Positions 1-7,484 of a stretch of DNA of 64,000 nt are shown here, one piece after another. The stretch comes from Shewanella sp. OMA3-2. GTDB lineage: Bacteria > Pseudomonadota > Gammaproteobacteria > Enterobacterales > Shewanellaceae. Location: positions 193,501 through 257,500 of the forward strand of contig NZ_CP090974.1 in the NCBI RefSeq assembly GCF_021513195.1. The letters run 5' to 3'. Position numbers and translations under genes: made by a program. Under the pieces are notes generated by a model. It saw nothing but the letters and a program-made list of their open reading frames with translations, was not told the origin of the DNA and did no database searches. Position 1 is the first letter of the stretch. Every line of letters begins with the position of its first letter.

Positions 1-163
1 GTTTCGCCGCTTGAAGATCGCCAGTTTCTTGTAAACGCTTGGCGAGATCAAACTCAGTATTAGCATCTAACATTTCAATTTTAGATACTGACCGAATATA
101 AGCTTCTATGCTACCACTGCTTTGGGGTAACGCTAGCGCCATTGATTGCGTTTGATTAGTCAT
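1..163 (-). CDS. rpoH: RNA polymerase heat-shock sigma factor RpoH, N-terminal part
   Basis: Only the first 54 codons are inside the window; the gene runs off the left edge. The start is the ATG at 163, preceded by an AGGAG ribosome site six bases away. The visible residues (MTNQTQSMALALPQSSGSIE, then a segment reading YIRSVSKIEMLDANTEFDLA) match the conserved N-terminus of sigma-32, which directs core RNA polymerase to heat-shock promoters. The genes ftsY-ftsE-ftsX lie upstream on the same strand, the usual gammaproteobacterial order. The 331-base gap before ftsX leaves room for its own promoters. Identification rests on a short stretch plus context, but both agree. Confidence 0.9.
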   Translation of the reverse strand, partial: MTNQTQSMALALPQSSGSIEAYIRSVSKIEMLDANTEFDLAKRLQETGDLQAAK

Positions 164-494
164 TCGCTCTCCTACTGCTTTAATAAAACCATGCTACAAA
201 ATCTTTGAATACAATGAGATAAATTAAAAACTCACAAGATATTGGCGAATGAACTTTCTATTTTTAAGACATCTTATGTCAAATAAAGTTCATCCGAGCG
301 GTTATTTAACCCGTTAATACACTACTTTGCAAGTAAACTAAGCTTCATTTACTCATTTTACATAGATTAACTTAATCGGTAAATTCTGTTAGCGCCTGAT
401 ATCTGTGTTTATATTAATTAACTGTTACCACTCTATTTACGATGGAACTCTTTTGAATCAAGTTACTTGCCATAGGCAATTAACTACCGACGGT
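164..494. promoter_or_regulatory. rpoH upstream region with a nested inverted repeat
   Basis: No coding sequence is evident between ftsX and rpoH. A nested inverted repeat lies at 250-292: outer arms TGAACTTT/AAAGTTCA and inner arms GACAT/ATGTC around a three-base loop. It sits about 90 bases before the rpoH start, so it would fall in the promoter or 5' leader of rpoH. There is no T run after it in the direction of ftsX transcription, so it is not a clear terminator. I could not assign promoter boxes with confidence. Confidence 0.4.
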
Positions 495-1460
495 TTATGA
501 CGGTTCGATTTTACGCAAATGTTGACGCACAGATAAGTAAGAGCCTAACCAGCCTAAAAATGAAGCCAGTAAAACCAGCTGACCTAATTCGGCAAAAGTC
601 AGTGACTCTAAACTTAGTTGACTACCATATAGCCCCATTAAGTCTGCTAATGCGCCATCTAAATACCAAACTAATAAATTAATAATGATCCATGCCAATA
701 GCCCACCAATGACCCCGTACCATATACCAGTGTACAAAAATGGTCGCTGAATAAAGGCTTCTGTGGCGCCGACTAATTTCATAATTTCAATTTCGGTACG
801 ACGATTCATAATAGCCAGTCGAATGGTATTACCTATCACTAATACCACAGCCAGTACTAATAATGCCGCGATTGCCAGTACGGTTTTCTCAAGCAAACGT
901 ACCATGGCTTGTAAACGCTCTAACCATTCAATATCTAAACGGCCAAAACTAACCTCAGGTTCACGTTCAAGCTTACGTAATAATTCTCGCGCACCTGTTG
1001 GGCTTGAATACTTTAACGATGGTGTGACTGTGACCACTGCTGGTAATGGGTTTTCATCGAGGTAAGACAAGGCCTCACCAAAACCAGATAAGCGCTGAAA
1101 CTCTTCTAAGGCTTGATCACGGCTAATATAGTCAACCGACTCGACTTCTCGAAACACTTTAATGCGTGAAATTAAACTTTGAATGGATTGCTCGCTACGC
1201 CCTTCGTTAATAAACAAGGATATCTCTGCAGCGCTATTCCAAGATTGGGTGATATTTTCGGCATTTTTAACTAATACTTGCAAGGCGGCAGGTAAGCTTA
1301 AACTGACCCCAAGTACTGCCATTGTCATCACTGAAGATAACGGATTACGCCACAACTCACCCATGCTCGACATGCCTTGTTGAACATGACGAATAAAAAA
1401 CATCACTATTCGGCCACTCATAGGTAGTTTGCTTTGAGTAATATTATTGTGTTTAGCCAT
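495..1460 (-). CDS. ftsX: Cell division ABC transporter permease FtsX
   Basis: This 321-residue inner-membrane protein pairs with FtsE at the division septum; the complex controls peptidoglycan hydrolase activation. Four hydrophobic segments are visible: one near residues 42-64, then a large periplasmic loop, then three toward the C-terminus (near 190-215, 245-267 and 290-310). This is the FtsX topology, and the length matches gammaproteobacterial FtsX, which has a longer N-terminal cytoplasmic tail than Gram-positive forms. Its start overlaps the ftsE stop by one base (TAATG), indicating translational coupling. It is the last gene of ftsY-ftsE-ftsX. Confidence 0.95.
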   Translation of the reverse strand: MAKHNNITQSKLPMSGRIVMFFIRHVQQGMSSMGELWRNPLSSVMTMAVLGVSLSLPAALQVLVKNAENITQSWNSAAEISLFINEGRSEQSIQSLISRIKVFREVESVDYISRDQALEEFQRLSGFGEALSYLDENPLPAVVTVTPSLKYSSPTGARELLRKLEREPEVSFGRLDIEWLERLQAMVRLLEKTVLAIAALLVLAVVLVIGNTIRLAIMNRRTEIEIMKLVGATEAFIQRPFLYTGIWYGVIGGLLAWIIINLLVWYLDGALADLMGLYGSQLSLESLTFAELGQLVLLASFLGWLGSYLSVRQHLRKIEPS

Positions 1461-2146
1461 TAGCCTTCTCCCGCTAAACTGGAGTGCGACTCACCGCCAA
1501 TCATTTTGCCCTGTTTAAGGGTAAAGGTTCGATATTTCATCCGCGCAATTAACCCTAAATCATGGGTGGCAATTAACACGCTAGTGCCAGCATCATGGAA
1601 GGTTTCAAATAACCTTAAAATATCCATAGACAATTTAGGGTCTAAGTTACCTGTGGGTTCATCGGCTAATAAAATAGGTGGCTTATTCACAATTGCGCGG
1701 GCAATACCCACCCTTTGTTGTTCACCACCAGACAACATAATAGGGCTATGTCGCTCTTTGCCATATAGCCCTACCATATCTAACGCGCCTGCAACACGCT
1801 TTTTAATTTCGCCATGGGAAAAGCCTTCAATCACTAATGGCAATGCCACATTATCGAAGACACTTTTGTCCATTAATAGGTGATGGTTTTGAAAAATCAT
1901 CCCTATATTACGACGCAAATAAGGTACGTGTTTAGCACTGACATTGGCAATGTCATGCCCATTGATAGCCACTCGACCTGCTGATGCACGCTCAATAACA
2001 GTGATCAATTTAAGCAAGGTACTTTTACCTGCACCAGAGTGACCGGTTAAAAAAGCCATCTCACCTTGACGAAGATGAAAATTAACATCCAGTAAGGCTT
2101 TTTGCCCGCCTGGATAGACTTTACTGACCTGCTCAAATTGGATCAT
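1460..2146 (-). CDS. ftsE: Cell division ABC transporter ATP-binding protein FtsE
   Basis: A 228-residue ABC ATPase. The Walker A motif GHSGAGKST is at residues 35-43, the signature LSGGEQQR near 138, and Walker B with the ADEPTGNLDP segment shortly after. The N-terminus MIQFEQVSKVYPGG is characteristic of FtsE. It binds FtsX at the inner face of the membrane and couples ATP hydrolysis to septal wall remodelling. Six bases separate it from the end of ftsY and one base overlaps with ftsX, so the three genes form one operon. No anomalies are seen. Confidence 0.96.
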   Translation of the reverse strand: MIQFEQVSKVYPGGQKALLDVNFHLRQGEMAFLTGHSGAGKSTLLKLITVIERASAGRVAINGHDIANVSAKHVPYLRRNIGMIFQNHHLLMDKSVFDNVALPLVIEGFSHGEIKKRVAGALDMVGLYGKERHSPIMLSGGEQQRVGIARAIVNKPPILLADEPTGNLDPKLSMDILRLFETFHDAGTSVLIATHDLGLIARMKYRTFTLKQGKMIGGESHSSLAGEG

Positions 2147-2152
2147 GTTTTG

Positions 2153-3724
2153 TTATTCTGCCTTTTCTTGACTAAATAATGCTTCGATAAAATCATTGGC
2201 ATTAAAAGTACGTAAATCATCAATTTGTTCGCCAACACCAATGTGACGAATCGGAATATTAAACTTATCTGCTATGGCGAAGATAATGCCACCCTTTGCA
2301 GTACCGTCTAACTTGCTTAAGGTAATACCTGTCACGCCTACTGCTTCTTGAAATAACTGCGCCTGACTAATCGCATTTTGTCCCGTGCTAGCATCTAACG
2401 TTAACATGACTTCATGGGGAGCATTGATGTCGAGTTTTTTCATCACCCGAACCACTTTTTTCAACTCTTCCATTAAGTGGCTTTTATTCTGTAAACGGCC
2501 CGCAGTATCGGCAATTAGCACATCGACTTTACGCGCTTTAGCAGCTTGTAACGCATCAAAAATAACGGAAGCACTGTCGGCACCTGTGTGCTGTGCCACA
2601 ACCGGAATATTATTGCGCTGTCCCCAAACTTGTAGTTGCTCAACAGCAGCGGCTCGAAAGGTATCACCAGCGGCTAACATGACAGATTTACCTTGTTTTT
2701 GATACTGTTTTGCCAATTTGCCTATAGTCGTTGTTTTGCCTACACCATTAACGCCTACCATTAAGATAACAAATGGACCGTCGACATTATCAGGCACTAA
2801 AGGAACGGCTACAGGGGCTAACATTTTGTGCATTTCATCACGCATAAGATCATACAGCGCTTCTGCATTTTTAAGCTGTTTACGCGATGCTTGCTCAGTT
2901 AAGCTTTTGATTAACTTGGTAGTTGTTTCAACACCCACATCGGCGATTAACAGTTGTTCTTCAAGCTCTTCAAATAAATCATCATCGATTTTTTTGCCGC
3001 TAAACAGACCAATGAATCCAGAACCGATATTTTCACTGGTACGCATCAAACCACGTTTTAATCGAGCAAACATGCCTTCTTTTTTTGGCTTTTCTTGAGG
3101 CTCTGGTTCAACTTGGGTAACCACACCTTGCGCACTATCCTCTGCAGCCTGAGCTTCAGCGGCAGCTAATACTCTAGCTTCTTCTGCAGCCTGAGCTTCA
3201 GCGGCAGCTAATACTTTAGCTTCTTCTGCTGCCTGAGCTTCAGCGGCAACTAATACTCTAGCCTCTTCTACTGCCTGAGCTTCAGCGGCAGCTAATACTC
3301 TAGCCTCTTCTGCTGCCTGAGCTTCAGCGGCAGCTAATACTTTAGCCTCTTCTGCTGCTTGAGCTTCAGCGGCAGCTATTACTTTAGCCTCTTCTGCTGC
3401 TTGAGCGTCAGCGGCGGCTATTACTCTAGCCTCTTCTACTGCCTGAGCTTCTGCGGCAGCTATTACTTTAGCCTCTTCTGCTGCCTGAGCTTCAGCGGCT
3501 GCTAATACTCTAGCGTCTTCTATTGCCTGAGCGTCAGCGGCTGCTAATACTCTAGCGTCTTCTATTGCCTGAGCGTCAGCGGCAATTTTTGCATCACTCG
3601 CTTGACTAGCGTTATTTTGAGTAAGATCTTGAGCAACGTCTTGGACAACTTCTTTGGAAGTTTCAACCCCCTCTTGCTCGTTCTTGTCTTTACGAAACCA
3701 CGAGAAAAAACCTTTCTTTGCCAT
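2153..3724 (-). CDS. ftsY: Signal recognition particle receptor FtsY with repeat-rich N-terminal domain
   Basis: FtsY is the SRP receptor GTPase that docks ribosome-SRP complexes at the membrane. The C-terminal NG domain is complete: GVNGVGKTT (G1), DTAGR (G3) and TKLDGTAKGG (G4) are present. The N-terminal A domain (about residues 1-215) is unusual. After a basic start (MAKKGFFSWFRK), residues 49-197 consist of ten 14-residue units plus a partial one, of the pattern AEAQAAEEAKVLAA. They are Ala/Glu-rich and should form a long charged helix or coiled coil. At 523 residues the protein is slightly longer than E. coli FtsY (497). Acidic, variable A domains are normal for FtsY; such a regular repeat is less so. 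Confidence 0.96.
   Translation of the reverse strand: MAKKGFFSWFRKDKNEQEGVETSKEVVQDVAQDLTQNNASQASDAKIAADAQAIEDARVLAAADAQAIEDARVLAAAEAQAAEEAKVIAAAEAQAVEEARVIAAADAQAAEEAKVIAAAEAQAAEEAKVLAAAEAQAAEEARVLAAAEAQAVEEARVLVAAEAQAAEEAKVLAAAEAQAAEEARVLAAAEAQAAEDSAQGVVTQVEPEPQEKPKKEGMFARLKRGLMRTSENIGSGFIGLFSGKKIDDDLFEELEEQLLIADVGVETTTKLIKSLTEQASRKQLKNAEALYDLMRDEMHKMLAPVAVPLVPDNVDGPFVILMVGVNGVGKTTTIGKLAKQYQKQGKSVMLAAGDTFRAAAVEQLQVWGQRNNIPVVAQHTGADSASVIFDALQAAKARKVDVLIADTAGRLQNKSHLMEELKKVVRVMKKLDINAPHEVMLTLDASTGQNAISQAQLFQEAVGVTGITLSKLDGTAKGGIIFAIADKFNIPIRHIGVGEQIDDLRTFNANDFIEALFSQEKAE
3136..3580 (-). repeat. 42-bp in-frame tandem repeat (about 10.5 units) inside ftsY
   Basis: The DNA coding for FtsY residues 49-197 is a direct tandem array with a 42-base period, one 14-residue unit each. 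Units differ by a few substitutions: Ala/Val/Ile at position 6, Lys/Arg at 10, Leu/Ile at 12. The period is a multiple of three, so gain or loss of a unit leaves the reading frame intact. Such minisatellites often change copy number by slippage or recombination. Confidence 0.95.
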
Positions 3725-3902
3725 GTTTACTACCAGTGCTCAATATAAAATAAGTTCAATTACAGCGAATTTTTTACGCCAATAGCGGTTATTGGAGAAT
3801 ACTCAGTATTTTGGTTGAGTTTAATATAAAATATCAGCTGTTTAAGGTGAGCATAGTCTACCACTTTCTTTTTCTTTGTTCAGACAAAATCACGAGGAAC
3901 AC

Positions 3903-4484
3903 ATGGCACGACAAAATAGCAGCAGTGGACAGGTCAGAATTATTTCTGGCCAATGGCGTTCTCGCAAGCTGCCGATCCATGATTTAGAAGGCTTACGCCC
4001 CACAACAGACCGCGTACGTGAAACCTTATTCAACTGGTTATCGGTAGATATTCGTGGCGCTAGAGTATTAGATTGTTTTGCCGGAAGCGGTGCATTAGGC
4101 CTAGAGTCGTTATCACGTTACGCCGAATTTGCGTTAATGTTTGAATTACAAAAAAGTGCTGCCAACCAACTGACTAAAAATCTGCACACACTTAACTGCA
4201 CCAATGCCAAAGTGATTAATGGTGATAGCTTGCAGTTATTGACTAAAGGAACAGATCAAGGCTTTGATGTGGTTTATATTGACCCTCCCTTCCGTAAAGG
4301 TTTGGCAAAACAGACTATTGAGTTATTAATGACCCATGGCTGGTTAAATAACGATGCACTCATTTACCTTGAAACAGAAACAGATCTTACTGAGCTAGTT
4401 ATTCCCGCAAGCTGGCTGCCCCTGAAACAAAAAACAGCCGGCCAAGTGAGCTACCGCTTATATACTTATCAACCAGAACCATAA
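3903..4484 (+). CDS. rsmD: 16S rRNA (guanine(966)-N(2))-methyltransferase RsmD
   Basis: RsmD methylates G966 of 16S rRNA during 30S assembly. From the ATG at 3903 (GAGGAA ribosome site just upstream) the product is 193 residues, normal for the family. A longer reading from a non-ATG codon at 3876 exists but adds nine residues that are not family-like. Visible motifs are RIISGQWRSRKL near the N-terminus, the SAM-binding DCFAGSGALGLE segment, and the catalytic DPPF motif (YIDPPFRKGL). It is divergent from ftsY with about 180 bases between, a common neighbourhood in gammaproteobacteria. Confidence 0.95.
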   Translation: MARQNSSSGQVRIISGQWRSRKLPIHDLEGLRPTTDRVRETLFNWLSVDIRGARVLDCFAGSGALGLESLSRYAEFALMFELQKSAANQLTKNLHTLNCTNAKVINGDSLQLLTKGTDQGFDVVYIDPPFRKGLAKQTIELLMTHGWLNNDALIYLETETDLTELVIPASWLPLKQKTAGQVSYRLYTYQPEP

Positions 4485-4525
4485 ACTAACTCAACATAGT
4501 TAACCGCACTTTAGCACTCATCCAT

Positions 4526-4557
4526 AAAAAACCTCGTTCACTTGAACGAGGTTTTTT
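4526..4557. terminator. Bidirectional rho-independent terminator between rsmD and cymA
   Basis: An A6 run, then a stem ACCTCGTTCA/TGAACGAGGT with a very short loop, then T6. The A and T flanks make it usable from both sides. It lies between the convergent rsmD (plus) and cymA (minus). Confidence 0.9.
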
Positions 4558-4577
4558 ATTCAGTAGCCTAAATCAAG

Positions 4578-5141
4578 TTACTTTTTAGGGTACGGATGGG
4601 CGACACCTTTATGACAATCAACACAGGTTTTTCTGTCTTCGGGTGATTTTTTGAAATTATTGTCATGCATTTTTTTCGCCATTTTTTTCATGCCTTCTGG
4701 CTGGTTCTCATAAATGCGAGTATGGCAATGACGACAGTTGGCTGAGTCATTGGATTTAAAATACTTTAGCGCTAAATCTGCTTGTGCTTTACGGTTTTCA
4801 TCTAACCATGCCTGGGTATTGAAATCATCAATCACCATAAAACCATATAAATCTTTAGAAACGATGATTTTCTTGATCAAGTAATCAACTGGACCATGGG
4901 GTAAGTGACAATCCTGACATTGCACTGTTACCCCTGCATTTCCTCCGCCATGAGCTGACGCTAACACTTCATCTTTTAAAGAATGGTTACTGTGACAAGA
5001 CATACAGAAGGCATCTGTACTTGTTGCATGTAAGGTTTGTTGAGTTGCAAAGTAGCCAACTACCCCTAAAATCACACCGACAACAATCAGTACGATAATG
5101 GAATATTTTGCACTTGGTTTAAATAGGGTTCGCCAGTTCAT
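4578..5141 (-). CDS. cymA: Tetraheme c-type cytochrome CymA (NapC/NirT family quinol dehydrogenase)
   Basis: CymA is the inner-membrane hub that takes electrons from menaquinol and passes them to periplasmic reductases for fumarate, nitrate, nitrite, DMSO and metal oxides. The product is 187 residues from the ATG at 5141 (GGAG seven bases upstream; a GTG one codon earlier is not needed), the family length. One N-terminal membrane anchor (about 14-32) is followed by four haem-binding CxxCH motifs at residues 46-50, 75-79, 136-140 and 173-177. The conserved run after the anchor (QTLHATSTDAFCMSCHSNHS) and the ending GVAHPYPKK are characteristic of Shewanella CymA. It is monocistronic, convergent with rsmD. 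This gene strongly supports the genus assignment. Confidence 0.96.
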   Translation of the reverse strand: MNWRTLFKPSAKYSIIVLIVVGVILGVVGYFATQQTLHATSTDAFCMSCHSNHSLKDEVLASAHGGGNAGVTVQCQDCHLPHGPVDYLIKKIIVSKDLYGFMVIDDFNTQAWLDENRKAQADLALKYFKSNDSANCRHCHTRIYENQPEGMKKMAKKMHDNNFKKSPEDRKTCVDCHKGVAHPYPKK

Positions 5142-5144
5142 CAC

Positions 5145-5880
5145 ACATCTCCGTTTTACAGCATTTTATACATTATTAATTTTGAGTAAGTGTAGAGTGT
5201 TGTGGTACGAAAAAAGCAGATATGCCTCTAGATTTAGATAAATAGATACAACTCATTACGTAAACTTTGAAGTTGATCCATAATCGACTCACTATGACCC
5301 ATTCCAATCTTAAACTAAACTCAATACAACTGAGGTGACTTAACAACAAGACACAAAAAGTCAGCTGTATAATTGCAATACAGATCCCAAAACGAGCATA
5401 ATCACATAAATTAACCTTGGGACAATTAATGTCTACCGCTTTGACTTAGCGCTAAAATTAATTATTATTTCATATTGATAGGGATTATCTTATTTGACAG
5501 GATTGTCGTGACCAGAAAGCGAAAAACAAAGCCGCCTCGACACAAGACTTGGCTAGTTTCAATATCGATATATTGCATATTCATCGCGATATGCTCAATC
5601 CCCAAAAACACCCTCAGGGTTATCAGCAATGTATTGAACAACTTATTTTACGTCGCAAAAATGGTGATTTTAGCCAATGGAATAAAGCGTGAAAAGCGAC
5701 AATTCGACAAGAATATGGTCGTCATGGTGGGGGGCTATTTGGCTGGGACTTTAATAATCATCGTGATTTTTGCGACCAAACAGAAAACCCTTTAAGACTT
5801 ATCTATTTGATCGCATTTTTTTGCATAAACTTAGCTGCTCTAGCGATATTGTTCAGTAACAATCAATATCTCAATAATTG
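5145..5880. other. Long low-coding region upstream of cymA, possibly holding gene remnants
   Basis: About 735 bases without a convincing gene. The first 200 or so should contain the cymA promoter. An open frame at 5475-5795 (plus, TTG start) gives a 106-residue product with hydrophobic ends. An overlapping frame reads NIDILHIHRDMLNPQKHPQG and continues to a stop near 5691, and a third frame ends in a hydrophobic segment (LIYLIAFFCINLAALAILFS) near 5880. The frames alternate in looking protein-like, which suggests a decayed gene rather than a live one. I recognise none of them. Confidence 0.35.
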
Positions 5881-6144
5881 TTAGCCTTTAGCCAAAATGT
5901 GCTGTTTTTCACGGGCAAGCTTAAACATACTTAAACCAGCCCAAAGCATAATGACACCGCCTACAGCGAGCATAGCGTAGATGATCTTTTGATCAGCAAG
6001 CATAGGTAAAAAGTTTTCATCAAAACCAGCAAATACGCCATATAAGCCTAAGCCAAACAGCAGACTGCCCGGTAAGTCGATAATCCCTACCATCAGCATT
6101 TTATGCTCAATGGCTTTAACTTGTGTTGGTTGTATATCTGACAT
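5881..6144 (-). CDS. Small two-helix inner-membrane protein of unknown function
   Basis: An 87-residue protein starting at the ATG at 6144 (GAGG upstream; a GTG just before it is less likely). Two hydrophobic segments are seen, about residues 17-40 (MLMVGIIDLPGSLLFGLGLYG) and 54-75 (IIYAMLAVGGVIMLWAGLSMF), followed by a basic tail. I do not recognise a named family, though the regular composition and good start site suggest a real conserved gene. It lies downstream of the permease gene on the same strand, about 80 bases away, and may share its transcript. Confidence 0.7.
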   Translation of the reverse strand: MSDIQPTQVKAIEHKMLMVGIIDLPGSLLFGLGLYGVFAGFDENFLPMLADQKIIYAMLAVGGVIMLWAGLSMFKLAREKQHILAKG

Positions 6145-6227
6145 CACGACCTCATCCTTGAATTAAAAAAGCTAACCTAACAACAGAAACCGTTTGTTAT
6201 CAATATTTTACATCCACTCAAACTAGC

Positions 6228-7484
6228 TTACTGATAAACGGGTAAAATATCCGCCATGGCCAGTAAGTGACACGTTGCCGTTAGTGCACCAAATAACACC
6301 ACAATAATGATCAACATATTGCCCCCAGGAACTTTAAAGCTTTGGCTATTAGGGTATAGCTGGCGGGTTTTATAAGCCAATAGGGCTGGCACAATAACCG
6401 CCCAAATCGTTGCAGCTAAAGCCGCAAAACCAATGGCCATCAAAAAACCATTAGGAAAAAGTAACCCTAATACGGTTGGCGGAATAAACGTAATTGCGGC
6501 GGTCTTTAATCGACCAGTTCGTGAATCATCAAAACCAAATAAATCAGCTAGATAATCGAATAAGCCTAAAGTCACACCTAAGAAAGATGAGGCAACCGCC
6601 AGGTTGGCAAATAAAGTCAGTACGCGTGATAAATTTTCACTGGCGATGGATTCAGATAACGCCGCCACTAGGACTCCCATATTACCGCCCTGGGCAATAA
6701 TATCTGCGAACATAGCGCGTGAAATATTACCCATAGTAACCACTAACCAACAGGCGTATATCACCAAGGCAATGCTTGTGCCTAACACAATCGCTTTGAC
6801 AATGGTTTTTGCATCTTTGCCATAATATTTAACCAAGCTTGGTACATTGCCATGATAACCAAAGCTGGCTAGGCCAAATGGCAATGCGGCTAACATATAA
6901 GGTAAATATCGCGCTTCACCATCAGGTTCGAACAATCGGCTAGGCTGTATTTCAATTAATAAATTACCCGTGGCTAAAAAGAAAGTAATCACCATACCAC
7001 CAAGCATAACAGTGGTAATTCTATCAACCGCTTTGGTACTAATTAACACAATCAGCGCTAATACAAGTGCAAATACTAATCCGGCTAGACTTTGCGGCAA
7101 GGTAATACCAATGGCTTGCAAGCTATGATTAACAATCGAACCACCACCACTAATATAGGCATAGGTTAAAATATACAGCACAAAAGCAATTGATAAGCCA
7201 TTGACTATTCGACCAAATTGGCCAAGCGTATCGCGCGTTAACGTATCAAAGCTGGCGCCAGGCTCGAAATGCAAATTGGCTTCAAGAAGCAGTAAACCAG
7301 ACATCAGCATACAAAACCAAATGCCGATCAACATCAGTAAAGAATAACTAAACCACATGCCTGCCCCAACAACAGGTAACGAGAACATTCCCGCACCAAC
7401 AGTTGTGCCAGCAATAATCATAGCCCCACCAATAAGGGACTTACTTTTGGGGCTATTTTTAGCCGCATTCATGTGGTTTGCCAT
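6228..7484 (-). CDS. Aromatic amino acid permease, HAAAP family (TyrP/Mtr-like)
   Basis: This 418-residue protein has about eleven membrane segments. The N-terminal block KSLIGGAMIIAGTTVGAGMF is the signature of the hydroxy/aromatic amino acid permease family (TyrP, Mtr, TnaB), which imports tyrosine or tryptophan with protons. The sequence alone does not fix the substrate; TyrP-like is my best guess from overall length and loop pattern. The start ATG overlaps the plsB stop by one base (TAATG), so the two genes are coupled, although no functional link is obvious. Confidence 0.88.
   Translation of the reverse strand: MANHMNAAKNSPKSKSLIGGAMIIAGTTVGAGMFSLPVVGAGMWFSYSLLMLIGIWFCMLMSGLLLLEANLHFEPGASFDTLTRDTLGQFGRIVNGLSIAFVLYILTYAYISGGGSIVNHSLQAIGITLPQSLAGLVFALVLALIVLISTKAVDRITTVMLGGMVITFFLATGNLLIEIQPSRLFEPDGEARYLPYMLAALPFGLASFGYHGNVPSLVKYYGKDAKTIVKAIVLGTSIALVIYACWLVVTMGNISRAMFADIIAQGGNMGVLVAALSESIASENLSRVLTLFANLAVASSFLGVTLGLFDYLADLFGFDDSRTGRLKTAAITFIPPTVLGLLFPNGFLMAIGFAALAATIWAVIVPALLAYKTRQLYPNSQSFKVPGGNMLIIIVVLFGALTATCHLLAMADILPVYQ

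Noticed and set aside
3136..3580. Regularly spaced repeats that could suggest a CRISPR array
   Set aside because: The repeats are contiguous without unique spacers, with a 42-base period in frame with ftsY, so they are a coding minisatellite.
5475..5795. 106-residue open frame upstream of cymA as a gene
   Set aside because: TTG start without ribosome site, no family likeness, and competing protein-like segments in other frames.
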